This document shows, piece by piece, positions 23,268-32,633 of a stretch of 64,000 nucleotides of DNA. The stretch's first letter is position 1. Each line of letters starts with the position of its first letter. The translations under genes and the position numbers were made by a program. The stretch is taken from positions 1 to 64,000 of the forward strand of contig DATLUD010000030.1 in NCBI GenBank assembly GCA_035533275.1, in the 5' to 3' direction. The notes under the pieces were generated by a model. The model did not search any database. It had not been told where the DNA came from and saw nothing but the letters and a program-made list of their open reading frames with translations. This stretch comes from SCRA01 sp035533275 (GTDB lineage: Bacteria; Vulcanimicrobiota; Vulcanimicrobiia; Vulcanimicrobiales; SCRA01).

Positions 23268-24876
23268 GCAAGTACGTCAACGCTTTGTCCAGCCCTCTCA
23301 GCCGCGCGTCGTCGTCGCGGAGAGCTTCGTTCCCGACGGGATGTCGGTGCTCCGCGAAGGCGGGGCCGAGATTGTCGACGCCGTCGGGCATCCGCGCGAC
23401 GCCCTGATCGCGCTGCTCGAGGACGCCGACGCCCTCATCGTCCGCAGCGAGACGCGCGTGGACGACGAGCTCCTCGCCGCGGGGCCGCGCCTGGCCGTCG
23501 TCGGCCGTGCGGGCGTGGGCGTCGATGCGATCGACCTCTCTGCCGCCACGCGCCGCGGCATCGTGGTGCTCAACACCCCGGGCGGCAACACCCTGGCCGC
23601 AACCGAGCAGACCTTCGCGCTGATGCTCAACCTCGTGCGTCACACCACGACGGCGCATCAGCGGCTGCAGCGCGGCGAGTGGGGGCGCAGGGACCTGGTC
23701 GGCACGGAGCTGGCCGGCAAGACGCTGGGCGTCATCGGCATCGGCCGCGTGGGCTCCAACGTCGCCACGCGCGCGCGGGCCTTCGGCATGAGCGTGCTCG
23801 CGTACGATCCCTACGTCAGCCAGGCACGCGCGGAGGCCCTGGGGGCCAAGCTCGTCGACCTCGAGACGCTGCTGCGCAACGCCGACGTCGTCACGCTTCA
23901 CGCCCCTCGCACCGCGCAGACCCAAGACATGTTCGGTCCGCACGAGCTCGCCATGATGAAAGAAGGCGCGCGCCTGATCAACTGCGCGCGCGGCGGCCTG
24001 GTCGTGGAGGAGGCGCTTCTGGAGGCCCTGGACTCGGGTCACCTGGCCGGCGCGGCCATCGACGTCGTGCGCGAGGAGCCGCCGCCCGCAGGCGGCACGG
24101 CCCGCAAGCTGCACGCCCACCCCAAGGTCGTGGCGACGCCCCACCTGGGCGGCTCGACGCATGAGGCGCTGGCGCGCATCGCCACGGAGCTGGCGCGCGA
24201 CGTGCTCGCCGTGCTCGGCGGCCGCCCGCCCCTGGCCGCCGTGAACGCGCCGGTGGCCCCGGCCGATGAGGCGCGCCCGTTCGTCGAGCTGGCCTACATC
24301 CTGGGCAGCCTCTACCCGCAGGTCACGGAGCGCGCCGCGCTCCCTCCGTTCGCGCTCACGCTCGAAGGGGACTTGGCCGCCTACGACCCCGAGCCGTTCG
24401 TCGCCGCCTTCCTGGTGGGGCTCTTGCAGCACATCAGCGACCGCCGGGTCACGGCCGTCAACGCGCTCGAGATCGCGGCGGAGCTGGGCATCGCCGTCGA
24501 GCCGCTCAAGGCGCGCTGCGAGCGCGGCTTCGCCTCGAGCCTGGCCCTGCACGGCGGCGAGGTGACGCTCGCTGGCACGATCGTCCATGGCGGACAGCCG
24601 CGCCTGGTGGAGGTCAACGGCTACGAGATGGACGTCGAGCCGCGCGGCGCGCTGATAGCCACCCGCCACCACGACGTGCCGGGCATCGTGGGCAAGGTCG
24701 GCACCGTCCTGGGCGAGGCCGGCATCAACATCTCGCACATGCAGGTCGCCCGCAACGGCGAGGGCGCCGCGATCATGATCCTGGGCGTGGGCGCGGAGCC
24801 GGACGCCGAGGTGCTCTCGCGCCTGCGCGCGCTGGACGGCCTCGAGGCGGTGCGCTGCATCGTGCTCGGCCGATAG
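23266..24876 (+). CDS. serA: D-3-phosphoglycerate dehydrogenase
   Basis: This 536-residue enzyme is the long (type I) form that starts serine synthesis by oxidising 3-phosphoglycerate with NAD. It has the substrate domain, the NAD Rossmann motif LGVIGIGRVGSNVATRA, the catalytic Arg in NCARGGLVVEEALL, Glu in EEPPPAGG and the His in ATPHLGGSTHEAL. An allosteric substrate-binding domain (about 320-450) and a C-terminal ACT domain (RHHDVPGIVGKVGTVLGEAG) follow, so feedback by serine is expected. ATG 23266 is the only good start before the conserved core, although it overlaps the divergent gene's start. The gene is followed eight bases later by a histidine phosphatase, which may supply the last step of the pathway. 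Confidence 0.95.
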   Translation: MQVRQRFVQPSQPRVVVAESFVPDGMSVLREGGAEIVDAVGHPRDALIALLEDADALIVRSETRVDDELLAAGPRLAVVGRAGVGVDAIDLSAATRRGIVVLNTPGGNTLAATEQTFALMLNLVRHTTTAHQRLQRGEWGRRDLVGTELAGKTLGVIGIGRVGSNVATRARAFGMSVLAYDPYVSQARAEALGAKLVDLETLLRNADVVTLHAPRTAQTQDMFGPHELAMMKEGARLINCARGGLVVEEALLEALDSGHLAGAAIDVVREEPPPAGGTARKLHAHPKVVATPHLGGSTHEALARIATELARDVLAVLGGRPPLAAVNAPVAPADEARPFVELAYILGSLYPQVTERAALPPFALTLEGDLAAYDPEPFVAAFLVGLLQHISDRRVTAVNALEIAAELGIAVEPLKARCERGFASSLALHGGEVTLAGTIVHGGQPRLVEVNGYEMDVEPRGALIATRHHDVPGIVGKVGTVLGEAGINISHMQVARNGEGAAIMILGVGAEPDAEVLSRLRALDGLEAVRCIVLGR

Positions 24877-24884
24877 CGCCGCCG

Positions 24885-25526
24885 ATGGCCGGCCCGAGGC
24901 GGCTGTGGCTGGTGCGCCACGGCGAGACCACGTGGAACGTGGCGGGGCGCTATCAGGGGCGCAAGGATTCGATGCTCTCCGGGCGCGGGGTGGCTCAGGC
25001 GCACGCCTTGGCCGAGCGCCTGGCGCACGATCCTCCGGCGGCGATCGTGGCGAGTCCGTTGCTGCGCACGCGCGCGACGGCCGACGCCGTCGCGCAGCGC
25101 CTCGACCTGCGCGTGGAGGCCGACGAGCGCCTGATCGAGATCTCGCACGGCGAGTGGGAGGGGTACACGCGCGCCGAGGTGGAGGAGCGCTGGCCCGAGA
25201 CGCTCGCGCTCTGGAAGCGCGCCCCGCACGAGGTGCGCTTTCCCGGCGGTGAGACGCTCGGCGACGTCTGGGCGCGCTGGGCGGACTTCGTCGCCGACCC
25301 GCCGGCCGCGGCCTCCCCGCTGCTGGTGGTCACGCACGACGTCATCGTGCGCCTGGCGATCCTCGCCGCCCAGGGCAAGGGCCCGGAAGGCTACCACGAG
25401 ATCAGCGTGGAGAACGCGGCCCTCAACGAGTTGGTGCTCGACGACGGGCGCGTGCGCGTGCTGCGCGTCAACGATGCCGCCCATTTGGACGGCCTGCGCG
25501 CCGACGTCGCCTCGCAGGCCTCGTAG
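24885..25526 (+). CDS. Histidine phosphatase family protein, likely phosphoserine phosphatase
   Basis: The 213-residue protein belongs to the phosphoglycerate-mutase-like histidine phosphatase superfamily. The phospho-accepting His lies in LWLVRHGETTWN, the second Arg in ASPLLRTRATADAVA, the acid in IEISHGEWEGYT, and the second His in LLVVTHDVIVRL. All catalytic residues are present. Such enzymes include cobalamin phosphatases, mutases and the metal-independent phosphoserine phosphatases (PspA type). The eight-base gap to serA, and the absence of cobalamin genes nearby, make phosphoserine hydrolysis the best guess; this is inference from context. Confidence 0.85.
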   Translation: MAGPRRLWLVRHGETTWNVAGRYQGRKDSMLSGRGVAQAHALAERLAHDPPAAIVASPLLRTRATADAVAQRLDLRVEADERLIEISHGEWEGYTRAEVEERWPETLALWKRAPHEVRFPGGETLGDVWARWADFVADPPAAASPLLVVTHDVIVRLAILAAQGKGPEGYHEISVENAALNELVLDDGRVRVLRVNDAAHLDGLRADVASQAS

Positions 25527-25559
25527 GCACCCCCCGCAGCAGCGCAGAATCCCTCGCGC

Positions 25560-27257
25560 ATGACGATGCGCGCGTTTCTTCACGCCGGCGCCCTCTTCGC
25601 GCTGGCGGCCGGAGCCTCGATCTCCGCCTGCGTGCCCGCCGCGGCCGCTCCCGCGGACGTGCCCGCGCTCTCCGGCCCTCAAGTCGGCCAGCCGGCCCCG
25701 GACTTCACGCTGACCACGCTCGACGGCAAGCGCGTCCATCTCTCGGACTACCGCGGCAAGACGCTGGTCCTCAACATCTGGGCGACGTGGTGCCCGCCCT
25801 GCCGGCGCGAGACGCCGGATCTGATCGCGGCCTACGGCCGTCTGCACGGCGCCGCCGTCGCCTTCCTGGGCGTCGACGACACGGAGCAAGCCCCCATCGT
25901 GCGCGCGTTCGTCGCCGACAAGGGCGTGCCGTATCCGATCGCGATCGACCGCGACCAGCGCTTCTCCCACGCGTATGACGTCCACTACTTCCCGACCACG
26001 TACGTCATCGATCCGCACGGCATCGTGCGCGCGCGCAACGTCGACGTCATCACCCCGCGCCAGCTGACCGCCTTCGTGGGCGCGGCCGAGCGCGGCGAGA
26101 ACGGCACCGTCTCTTCGCCGCTGCAGGATCGCATCGACGCCGCGCTCGCCCTCTCGAGCTTTCCGCCGCCGGCCGCCGGCGCACGGGAGGCCGCCCGCAT
26201 GGCCTACGCCCGGCGCGTCCACGCCGCGATCGCGCGCGCCGAGGACTTGCTCAACCAGAGCGACCCCGCCAAGGGAATGACGATCGACTTCCTCGCGACG
26301 CGCGCGATGGAGTCGGCGCTGCGCGCTCGGGCGCTCGCGGCGCTCGCCGGCTCCTCGGCGGCCGATCCCTCCACGGAGGCACTGCTGGAGGTGATGCGCG
26401 GCGACCAGGCGGCCGGAACGGAGGCCTGGAGCGCGGCGATGACCGATTACGGCCGCGCCCTGCGCTACAGTCCCAGCGATCTCGACGCGCTGAGCGGCCT
26501 GGAGTTCGCGGCCTACGAGGCCAAGGATGAGCGCACCCAGATCGGGGCCGCCGCGCGCCTGGCCTCGCTGGAATCGGGGAGCGTCGACGCGCAGATCGAT
26601 CTCGGCGTCACCTACCAGAAGTACCACCGCTTCGCGCAGGCGATGGCCGCGCTGCGGCGCGCCAACGTGCTGGCGATGGCGGCTTACCGGCGCGCTCCGG
26701 CCGACGCGGCGCGCGTGCGCGCCGTGGCGGCGACCCATCTCTTCCTGGGCCGCGGCTATGCGGCCGCGGGGGCACCCGCGCAGGCGCGCGCCGAGTTCGA
26801 GCGGCTGCTCGCGTGGGCGCGGCGTCTTCCGCCGGCCAACTCGCGCCACGCGATGTACATCGAGGAGGGCGCCGAGGCCATCGCGGCGCTCGACCTCTCC
26901 GCGCGCGGCCGCTCCGCGGCGATCACCTTGGCGCCCTGGACGGGCCCCGAGCTCCCCGGGAGCGTGCCGGGATCGGTCAAGTACCGCCTGTTGATGACCG
27001 GGCGCCCCAACTCGACGATGGCCCTGGCCGTGGGCCCTCTGCCCGGGGGCTGGATCGCCAGCTTCTGCACGGGAACGCTCTGCTCGCCCTTCCGCGCGCA
27101 GGTGGCCATCCCGCCCAGCGGAGTGGCCTCCATCGAGTTCCAGGTGCTGCGCGCCGATGCGCCGCGCCCCGGCCGCGCGACGGTCCGCCTCGACGCCCGC
27201 GACGGCGCCGCGCACGCGCGCGCCGCGACCACGGTGGACTTTACGAAGCGGGCGTGA
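25560..27257 (+). CDS. TlpA-like thioredoxin fused to a TPR-type region
   Basis: This 565-residue exported protein starts with a signal peptide (FALAAGASISACVPAAAA). The thioredoxin domain (about 35-180) contains GQPAPDFTLTTLDGKRVHLSDYRG and the redox motif WATWCPPCRRE, so both cysteines are present; YFPTTYVIDPHGIV contains the cis-Pro. A helical region with TPR-like repeats covers about 205-440 (MTDYGRALRYSPSDLDALSG, YQKYHRFAQAMAALRRANV). The final 110 residues are strand-rich. The Trx domain should act as a periplasmic thiol reductase; the TPR part suggests a protein partner. A Cys in the signal (SISAC) could make it a lipoprotein. ATG 25560 and 25566 are both possible starts. Confidence 0.85.
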   Translation: MTMRAFLHAGALFALAAGASISACVPAAAAPADVPALSGPQVGQPAPDFTLTTLDGKRVHLSDYRGKTLVLNIWATWCPPCRRETPDLIAAYGRLHGAAVAFLGVDDTEQAPIVRAFVADKGVPYPIAIDRDQRFSHAYDVHYFPTTYVIDPHGIVRARNVDVITPRQLTAFVGAAERGENGTVSSPLQDRIDAALALSSFPPPAAGAREAARMAYARRVHAAIARAEDLLNQSDPAKGMTIDFLATRAMESALRARALAALAGSSAADPSTEALLEVMRGDQAAGTEAWSAAMTDYGRALRYSPSDLDALSGLEFAAYEAKDERTQIGAAARLASLESGSVDAQIDLGVTYQKYHRFAQAMAALRRANVLAMAAYRRAPADAARVRAVAATHLFLGRGYAAAGAPAQARAEFERLLAWARRLPPANSRHAMYIEEGAEAIAALDLSARGRSAAITLAPWTGPELPGSVPGSVKYRLLMTGRPNSTMALAVGPLPGGWIASFCTGTLCSPFRAQVAIPPSGVASIEFQVLRADAPRPGRATVRLDARDGAAHARAATTVDFTKRA

Positions 27258-27909
27258 GCACCGCGGAAGCGCCGCCGACCTTGAACGTCGCCGGCGGCAG
27301 GGCACGCGGAAACCGGTACATGGAGAACGTGATGCTCTCCGTGGCCTTCTTGCCGTCGACCGTCGCATGGACGGAGATGCGCGTCGGCACACAATAGGGC
27401 CCGGCTTTGGCGAAGAGCATGGTGCCGGCGCCGTCGGCCCGGTTGCTGCGCGTCGCGAACGAGATGGACGTGGGGAGATAGCTGACCCCGTCGATCACCA
27501 CGCGCGTCGCGGCGAACGCGCGGGGTGAGCCCAGCGGCGCCGTTTTGAACGCGTACGCCAGATGCGAGCCGACGTGCGCCACCCCGGCGAACGTGAAGAC
27601 GTACGCCGCCGGCAGCGGCGCGACGTTCCCCACGGCGTAATGATCGCGCACGTCGCGACGGATGCGCACCACCGGCGGGCTGACCGCGCGCCCTCCGTCG
27701 ATCATCAGCTCGTCACGCTGGAGCCCGTGGGCGCGGTAGACGCGATGCCGCTGCGCCATGTCGTGCCAGCCCACTTGGTCCACGGAGTATTCGAAGACCT
27801 GGTACGGCGGCGTGGGCAGCGACTCCAATGCGCGCTCGTACCGGCGGATGACCGCGGCGGGAGGCAGACCTTGATGGGGCGTGGCGCTCGCGACGGGAAC
27901 AGCGGGCAC
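27241..27909 (-). CDS. Hypothetical protein
   Basis: The 222-residue protein is not recognised. It begins with a short Ala/Pro segment, has LPPAAVIRRYERALESLPTP, a strand-rich middle (YVFTFAGVAHVGSHLAYAF, VVIDGVSYLPTSISFATRS) and ends SMYRFPRALPPATFKVGG. The strand pattern recalls outer-membrane lipoprotein-sorting or DUF-type carrier folds, but that is weak. The N-terminus is not clearly hydrophobic, so an upstream start within the alaS gap or a missing signal peptide is possible. It follows alaS by 13 bases on the same strand and its end overlaps the convergent TlpA-like gene by 17 bases. Confidence 0.6.
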   Translation of the reverse strand: MPAVPVASATPHQGLPPAAVIRRYERALESLPTPPYQVFEYSVDQVGWHDMAQRHRVYRAHGLQRDELMIDGGRAVSPPVVRIRRDVRDHYAVGNVAPLPAAYVFTFAGVAHVGSHLAYAFKTAPLGSPRAFAATRVVIDGVSYLPTSISFATRSNRADGAGTMLFAKAGPYCVPTRISVHATVDGKKATESITFSMYRFPRALPPATFKVGGASAVLTPAS

Positions 27910-27922
27910 GGTCGGCGCCCCG

Positions 27923-30544
27923 CTACGCGCGCGCCAGCACGGCGTCGCGCACCGCGGCCAGCGCTCGCGGCACGCCCGCGGCGTTCTTGCCGCCGCCCTG
28001 GGCCAAGTTCGGGCGCCCTCCGCCGCGCCCGTCCACCTTCTCTGCCATCGCCTTGAGCAAGTCTCCCGCCTTGATCCCCCGCGCGACGAGGTCGTCGCTC
28101 ACTCCCACCAGCAAGGCGACGTCGCCGTCCTGCACGCCGGCGAGCGCGACCACCCCGCTCCGCAAGCCGCCGCGGATGGCGTTCATCATCGCCGTCACGG
28201 CGTCACGATCGAATCCCGGCAGCTCGGCGATCACCAGCTTGGAGCCGCCGATGGTCTCGGCGCGCTCCACGTATGTCGCGGCGTCGGCCGTGGCCATGCG
28301 CGCGCGCAGCTCCGACAACCCGCGCTGCAGGGCCCGCGCCTCATCCTGAAGACGCGCGACGCGCTCGGCGATCTCCTCGGGCTTGGCCGCGAGCGCGGTG
28401 CTGAGCTGGCTCACCAGCCGCTGCTGCTGCTCCACGTACTGCTCCGCCGCCTTGGAGACGCACGACTCGATGCGGCGGATGCCGCTGCCGATCGAGCTCT
28501 CCGTGAGGATGACGAAGAGACCCAGTTCGCCGGTGGTGTGGGCGTGCGTCCCGCCGCAGAACTCCACCGACGGCCCCGCGTGCACCACGCGCACCCGCTC
28601 GCCGTACTTCTCGCCCACCATGCTCACGGCGCCGGTCTTCTTGGCCTCCTCGAGGGGAAGCTCTTCCGTCACCAGATGGTGGTCATCGCGGATCAGCTCG
28701 TTCACGCGAGCGGCCACGGCGCCGCGCTGCTCGTCGGTGAGCGCTCCGCCCGGCCAGCGGAAGTCGAAGCGCATGCGATCGGTGCCGACCCACGAGCCCG
28801 CCTGCACCACCTCGTCGCCGAGCACCTCCTTCAGCGCGCGCTGGAGCAGGTGCGCCGAGGTGTGATGGCGGCGGATCTCGCGGCGCCACTCCGGGTCGAC
28901 CACGCTGTGCGCGCGATCGCCGACGCGGATGCCGCCCTGCGTCATCACGCCGCTGTGGGCGATCGCCGCGCCGATGAACTGCGCGTCGTCGACTTCGAAG
29001 TTGGAGGCGTTGGTGGTGATCGTGCCGTGATCGCCGATCTGCCCGCCCTTCTCGGCGTAGAACGACGTGCGCTCGAGGACGATCTGGCCGCGCTCGCCTT
29101 GCGCGAGGGCGTCGACGGCGACCCCCTCCTTGAGGATGGCGACGACTCTGCCTTCCGCCTCGAGACCGCCGTAGCCCACGAACTCCGAGGAGTACGACGC
29201 CAGCTCGCCTTCGCCCACCTGCACCACCGCGCGCTTCGCGCTGGCATCGGCACGGGCGCGCTCGCGCTGCTGCGCCATGAGCTGGTCGAAGCCGACGGAG
29301 TCGATGGTCAGGCCCTGCTCGCCGGCCACCTCGCGCGTGAGCTCCGACGGAAAGCCGTACGTGTCGTGGAGCAGGAAGACGGTCTCGCCAGAGAGCGAGG
29401 GCTCTCCGGAGGCTCGCGCCTCGGCGATGCGGCTAGCGAGGATCTCGCTGCCGCGCACGAGCGTGCGGTTGAACTGCGCCTCTTCCTGCGAGAGCGCCGA
29501 CATCACGCGCTGTTGCGCCGCCGCCAGCTCGGGGTAGCCGTCTCCCAGAGACTTCACGACCGCGGGCACCAGCTGTGTGAGGAACCCTTGCGGCAGGTCG
29601 AGGAGGCGCCCCATGCGGATCGCCCGGCGCGTGAGGAAGCGCAACACGTATCCGCGATCCGTGTTCGACGGGTAGACGCCGTCGGCGATCAGGAACGTGA
29701 TGGCGCGAATGTGGTCGGCGATGATGCGGCGGCGGACCAGCTGCTCGTCGGCGGTGAGCGCGGTCTCGCCCGCGGGCGGCTGCGCGTTCACCAGATCCTC
29801 GAAGAGGTCCGTCTCGTACATCGAGCGCTTGCCGTTGACCACCGTGAGCACGCGCTCGAGCCCGGCCCCGGTGTCGATCGACTTTTTCGGAAGGTCGTGG
29901 AACTTGCCGTCCGGCGTGCGGTTGTACTGCTGGAAGACGAGGTTCCAGATCTCGAGATAGCGGTCGCCCTTGTTCGGCCCGGTGTCGTCGGGGCCGCCCG
30001 CCGCCTCGGGGCCCAAGTCGTAGAAGATCTCGGAGCAGGGACCGCACGGCCCGGTGGGCCCCATGGTCCAGAAGTTGTCTTCGTCCCAGCGCGAGATGCG
30101 CTCCGGAGCCAGACCGATCTCCTTCTCCCAGATCTCCTGCGCCTCGTCGTCCGTGGTGTGCACGGTGACGTAGAGCTTGCTCTTCTCCAGGCCGAGCCGC
30201 TCGGTGACGAACTCCCACGCCCACGCGATGGCCTCGCGCTTGTAGTAGTCGCCGAAGCTGAAGTTGCCGAGCATCTCCAGGAATGTCCCATGGCGCCCCG
30301 TGCGCCCCACGTTCTCGATATCGCTCTTGGCTCCGGCGACGCGCAGACAGCGCTGCACCGTCACCGCGCGCGGCGCCGGGGGCGGCGCCTCTCCGAGGAA
30401 GACCGGGACGAACGGCTCCATGCCGGCGATGGTGAAGAGCGTGCTGCTCATCGCCTCCGGAACGAGCGAGGCGCCGGGCAGATGCTTGTGGCCTTTGGAC
30501 TCGAAGAACTCGATCCAGGCGCGGCGGAGAGTCTGACTGTTCAT
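27923..30544 (-). CDS. alaS: Alanyl-tRNA synthetase
   Basis: The 873-residue enzyme charges tRNA-Ala. Its N-terminal class II catalytic domain starts MNSQTLRRAWIEFFESKGH and includes NVGRTGRHGTFLEMLGNFSF and EIFYDLGPE. The editing domain has the zinc/deacylase motifs HHTSAHLL and CGGTHAHTTGELG. The C-terminal DHHA1-type domain ends in GRGGGRPNLAQGGG. All domains are present and the length is normal. The 69 bases upstream hold no clear T-box or promoter. A small hypothetical gene follows on the same strand. A 1237-codon open frame on the opposite strand is a shadow produced by high third-position GC. Confidence 0.97.
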   Translation of the reverse strand: MNSQTLRRAWIEFFESKGHKHLPGASLVPEAMSSTLFTIAGMEPFVPVFLGEAPPPAPRAVTVQRCLRVAGAKSDIENVGRTGRHGTFLEMLGNFSFGDYYKREAIAWAWEFVTERLGLEKSKLYVTVHTTDDEAQEIWEKEIGLAPERISRWDEDNFWTMGPTGPCGPCSEIFYDLGPEAAGGPDDTGPNKGDRYLEIWNLVFQQYNRTPDGKFHDLPKKSIDTGAGLERVLTVVNGKRSMYETDLFEDLVNAQPPAGETALTADEQLVRRRIIADHIRAITFLIADGVYPSNTDRGYVLRFLTRRAIRMGRLLDLPQGFLTQLVPAVVKSLGDGYPELAAAQQRVMSALSQEEAQFNRTLVRGSEILASRIAEARASGEPSLSGETVFLLHDTYGFPSELTREVAGEQGLTIDSVGFDQLMAQQRERARADASAKRAVVQVGEGELASYSSEFVGYGGLEAEGRVVAILKEGVAVDALAQGERGQIVLERTSFYAEKGGQIGDHGTITTNASNFEVDDAQFIGAAIAHSGVMTQGGIRVGDRAHSVVDPEWRREIRRHHTSAHLLQRALKEVLGDEVVQAGSWVGTDRMRFDFRWPGGALTDEQRGAVAARVNELIRDDHHLVTEELPLEEAKKTGAVSMVGEKYGERVRVVHAGPSVEFCGGTHAHTTGELGLFVILTESSIGSGIRRIESCVSKAAEQYVEQQQRLVSQLSTALAAKPEEIAERVARLQDEARALQRGLSELRARMATADAATYVERAETIGGSKLVIAELPGFDRDAVTAMMNAIRGGLRSGVVALAGVQDGDVALLVGVSDDLVARGIKAGDLLKAMAEKVDGRGGGRPNLAQGGGKNAAGVPRALAAVRDAVLARA

Positions 30545-30613
30545 GGCTGGACCGGGGGCTTTCGCGCCCCGGAGGCGTTCGGCCCTCCCGAAGTCGTGTC
30601 GCGACGCGGCGCG

Positions 30614-31954
30614 CTAGACGCCCGTGGGATAGGTCTCCGGCGCCTCCTCGCCGTGCGTCCAAAGCTCGGTGGTCTCCAACGGCTCCACGGCGCGCGTGCG
30701 GTCGACGTGGAGGACGACGTCGAACTGCTCCTCCAGGCGCGCTCGGAAGTAGTGGCTCGAGCGCTCCGTCTGCGGGCGGTAGACCACGCCGATCGCGCGC
30801 TCCAGCCGCGGCGTCTCGAAGCCGGGCAGCGAGCGCTCCGCGCCGCGCACGTCCAAGAGGAACCGCGGCAGGCCGACTTGGTGGAAGAGCGCCTCGTAGC
30901 TCCCCGGGAGCGCCTGGCGTACGCGCTTGCGCTCGACCGGCTGGTGCCAGTCCGACGCCGCGCTGACCGTTCCCTCGAAGGTGGTCTGGCCGATCAGCAC
31001 CGCGCGCCCCGGGTGACGCATGCGCACCAGCTGACCCAGCGTGATCTCGCCCGCGCGCCCCATGTCGGTGGCGCCGGCGTCGCCCACGTGGGAGTTGTGC
31101 GCCCAGACGACCACCTTGCTCTCCAGCTCGAAGCGCCGCAAGTGCTCCGCCAGACGGTCGAGCGTCTCGGCCATGTGGCGGTCGCGCATATTCCACGACG
31201 ACTCCCGGCCCCGGTACATCGCCCGGTAGTACCGTTCCGCGTTGCGGGCCACGTGCGCGTTCTGCTCGGCGTAGAAGAAGGCGTCCTCCGCCACGCGCCC
31301 GTTGCGGCTGAGATAGTCGAACGACCGCTGCTGGATCTCCACGAGCTGCTGCACGATCTCGTCCTCGCACGAGATGGAGCGGTCCGTCGAGGCCGCATAG
31401 CCGTACCGCGTGACGTCCTCGCCGAACTGGTCGAAGCACGCGTAGCGCCGGCGCGCCTTGGCGGCCTCGCCCGGATCGATTCGGTCGAGATACGCCACCA
31501 CGGCCTCCATGGAGGCGCGCAGGCTGTAGAGGTCCAGCCCGTAGAAGCCCGCTTTGGGCGAGCCCGGCGTCAGCGCGTCGTTATGCTCGCGTAGCCAGCC
31601 CACGAACTCCAGCACGTCGGCGTTGCGCCACATCCACGCGGGGAAGCGCTTGAAGCCCGCCAGGGCGTCAACCGCCTCCCCCACGGGATCCACGCCGCGC
31701 ACGAAGCGGTCCACACGGTGGGCATCCGGCCAGTCGCCCTCGACGGCGACGGCCGTGAAGCCCTTCTCCTCGATCAGGCGCCGCGTGATCCAGGCGCGCT
31801 CCCTGTAGAACTCGTGCGTCCCGTGCGTGGCCTCGCCGATCAGCACGAAGCGCGCATCCCCCACGAGGTCGAGCAGGGTGTCGAAGTCGTCGGAGGCGCC
31901 GCTGAGCGGCCGCGTCCAGGGACGGAGCGCCCGTCCCGCATCGCGGGCGCTCAC
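30614..31954 (-). CDS. Erythromycin esterase family protein
   Basis: This 446-residue protein, started at GTG 31954, belongs to the EreA/ChaN-like esterase fold. It has LIGEATHGTHEFYRERAWI with the catalytic-type Glu and His, AVEGDWPDAHRVDRFV, and KVVVWAHNSHVGDA. In Ere enzymes these residues hydrolyse the macrolide lactone; many chromosomal relatives have unknown substrates, so resistance should not be assumed. Its start overlaps the stop of the phosphoribosyltransferase as GTGA. In other bacteria these two domains occur fused in one polypeptide, so the coupling here is meaningful. The neighbours (dodecin, BON, sigma factor) suggest a stress setting. Confidence 0.88.
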   Translation of the reverse strand: MSARDAGRALRPWTRPLSGASDDFDTLLDLVGDARFVLIGEATHGTHEFYRERAWITRRLIEEKGFTAVAVEGDWPDAHRVDRFVRGVDPVGEAVDALAGFKRFPAWMWRNADVLEFVGWLREHNDALTPGSPKAGFYGLDLYSLRASMEAVVAYLDRIDPGEAAKARRRYACFDQFGEDVTRYGYAASTDRSISCEDEIVQQLVEIQQRSFDYLSRNGRVAEDAFFYAEQNAHVARNAERYYRAMYRGRESSWNMRDRHMAETLDRLAEHLRRFELESKVVVWAHNSHVGDAGATDMGRAGEITLGQLVRMRHPGRAVLIGQTTFEGTVSAASDWHQPVERKRVRQALPGSYEALFHQVGLPRFLLDVRGAERSLPGFETPRLERAIGVVYRPQTERSSHYFRARLEEQFDVVLHVDRTRAVEPLETTELWTHGEEAPETYPTGV

Positions 31955-32610
31955 AGCGGCGTGGCCCCAAGCTCGATGCGGGCTCGCTCGAGCAGGTCGC
32001 AGACTTCGTCGTCGCTGACTTCGGAGAAGTCCTCGTACCACGCGCCGACGGCGTAGAACTGCGCCGGTTCCACCAGGCAGATGCACTCGTCCGCTTCGCG
32101 ACGCACGGCCGTGCAGGTGTCCGCCGCGGCGACGGGCACCGCCACCACGATCCGCTGCGCCCCGCGGCGGCGCAGCGCGCGGACCGCCGCGAGCATCGAA
32201 GCCCCCGTCGCGAGGCCGTCGTCGACCACGATCACCGTCTGGTCCTGCACGTCGGGAAGCGGCCGGCCCGCGCGGTAGACGCGCTCGCGGCGCTCGAGCT
32301 CCTGCTGTTCGGCGCCGACCACGGAATCCACGACCTGACGCGGGATGTCCAGCGCGCCGACGACGTCCTCGTTGAGCAGCATGACGCCGCCGCTGGCGAT
32401 GGCGCCCATCGCCAACTCCCGGTGACCCGGGACCCCGAGCTTGCGGACTACGATCACGTCGAGCGGAGCGCGAAGGTGCTTGGCCACCTCGTAACCGACC
32501 GGTACCCCGCCTCGCGGCAACGCGAGGACGAGCACGTCGGCGCGGGCGATGTAGTCGCGCAGCAGCTCGGCGAGGAGCTGGCCGGCGCGGCTACGGTTCC
32601 GAAAACGCAT
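31951..32610 (-). CDS. Phosphoribosyltransferase-domain protein
   Basis: The 219-residue protein is a type I phosphoribosyltransferase of the kind often next to or fused with erythromycin-esterase-like domains. The PRPP loop is VIVVDDGLATGASMLAAVRA, and an N-terminal ALPRGGVPVGYEVAKHL and VRKLGVPGHRELAMGAI motif match the family. The nucleobase or other acceptor is unknown. The start is ATG 32610; ATG 32634 is also possible and would abut the dodecin stop. It is translationally coupled to the downstream esterase-like gene. Confidence 0.85.
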   Translation of the reverse strand: MRFRNRSRAGQLLAELLRDYIARADVLVLALPRGGVPVGYEVAKHLRAPLDVIVVRKLGVPGHRELAMGAIASGGVMLLNEDVVGALDIPRQVVDSVVGAEQQELERRERVYRAGRPLPDVQDQTVIVVDDGLATGASMLAAVRALRRRGAQRIVVAVPVAAADTCTAVRREADECICLVEPAQFYAVGAWYEDFSEVSDDEVCDLLERARIELGATPL

Positions 32611-32633
32611 CGCCGTCCACCGTCCCAAGCCCA

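Noticed and set aside
30545..30613. The gap upstream of alaS as a T-box leader.
   Set aside because: Only 69 bases, with no TGGNACC bulge or paired helices.
27881..31594. A 1237-codon open frame on the plus strand opposite alaS and the esterase-like gene.
   Set aside because: It has no family motifs, is rich in Arg, His and Ala as expected for a codon-shadow of a high-GC gene, and alaS on the other strand is certain.
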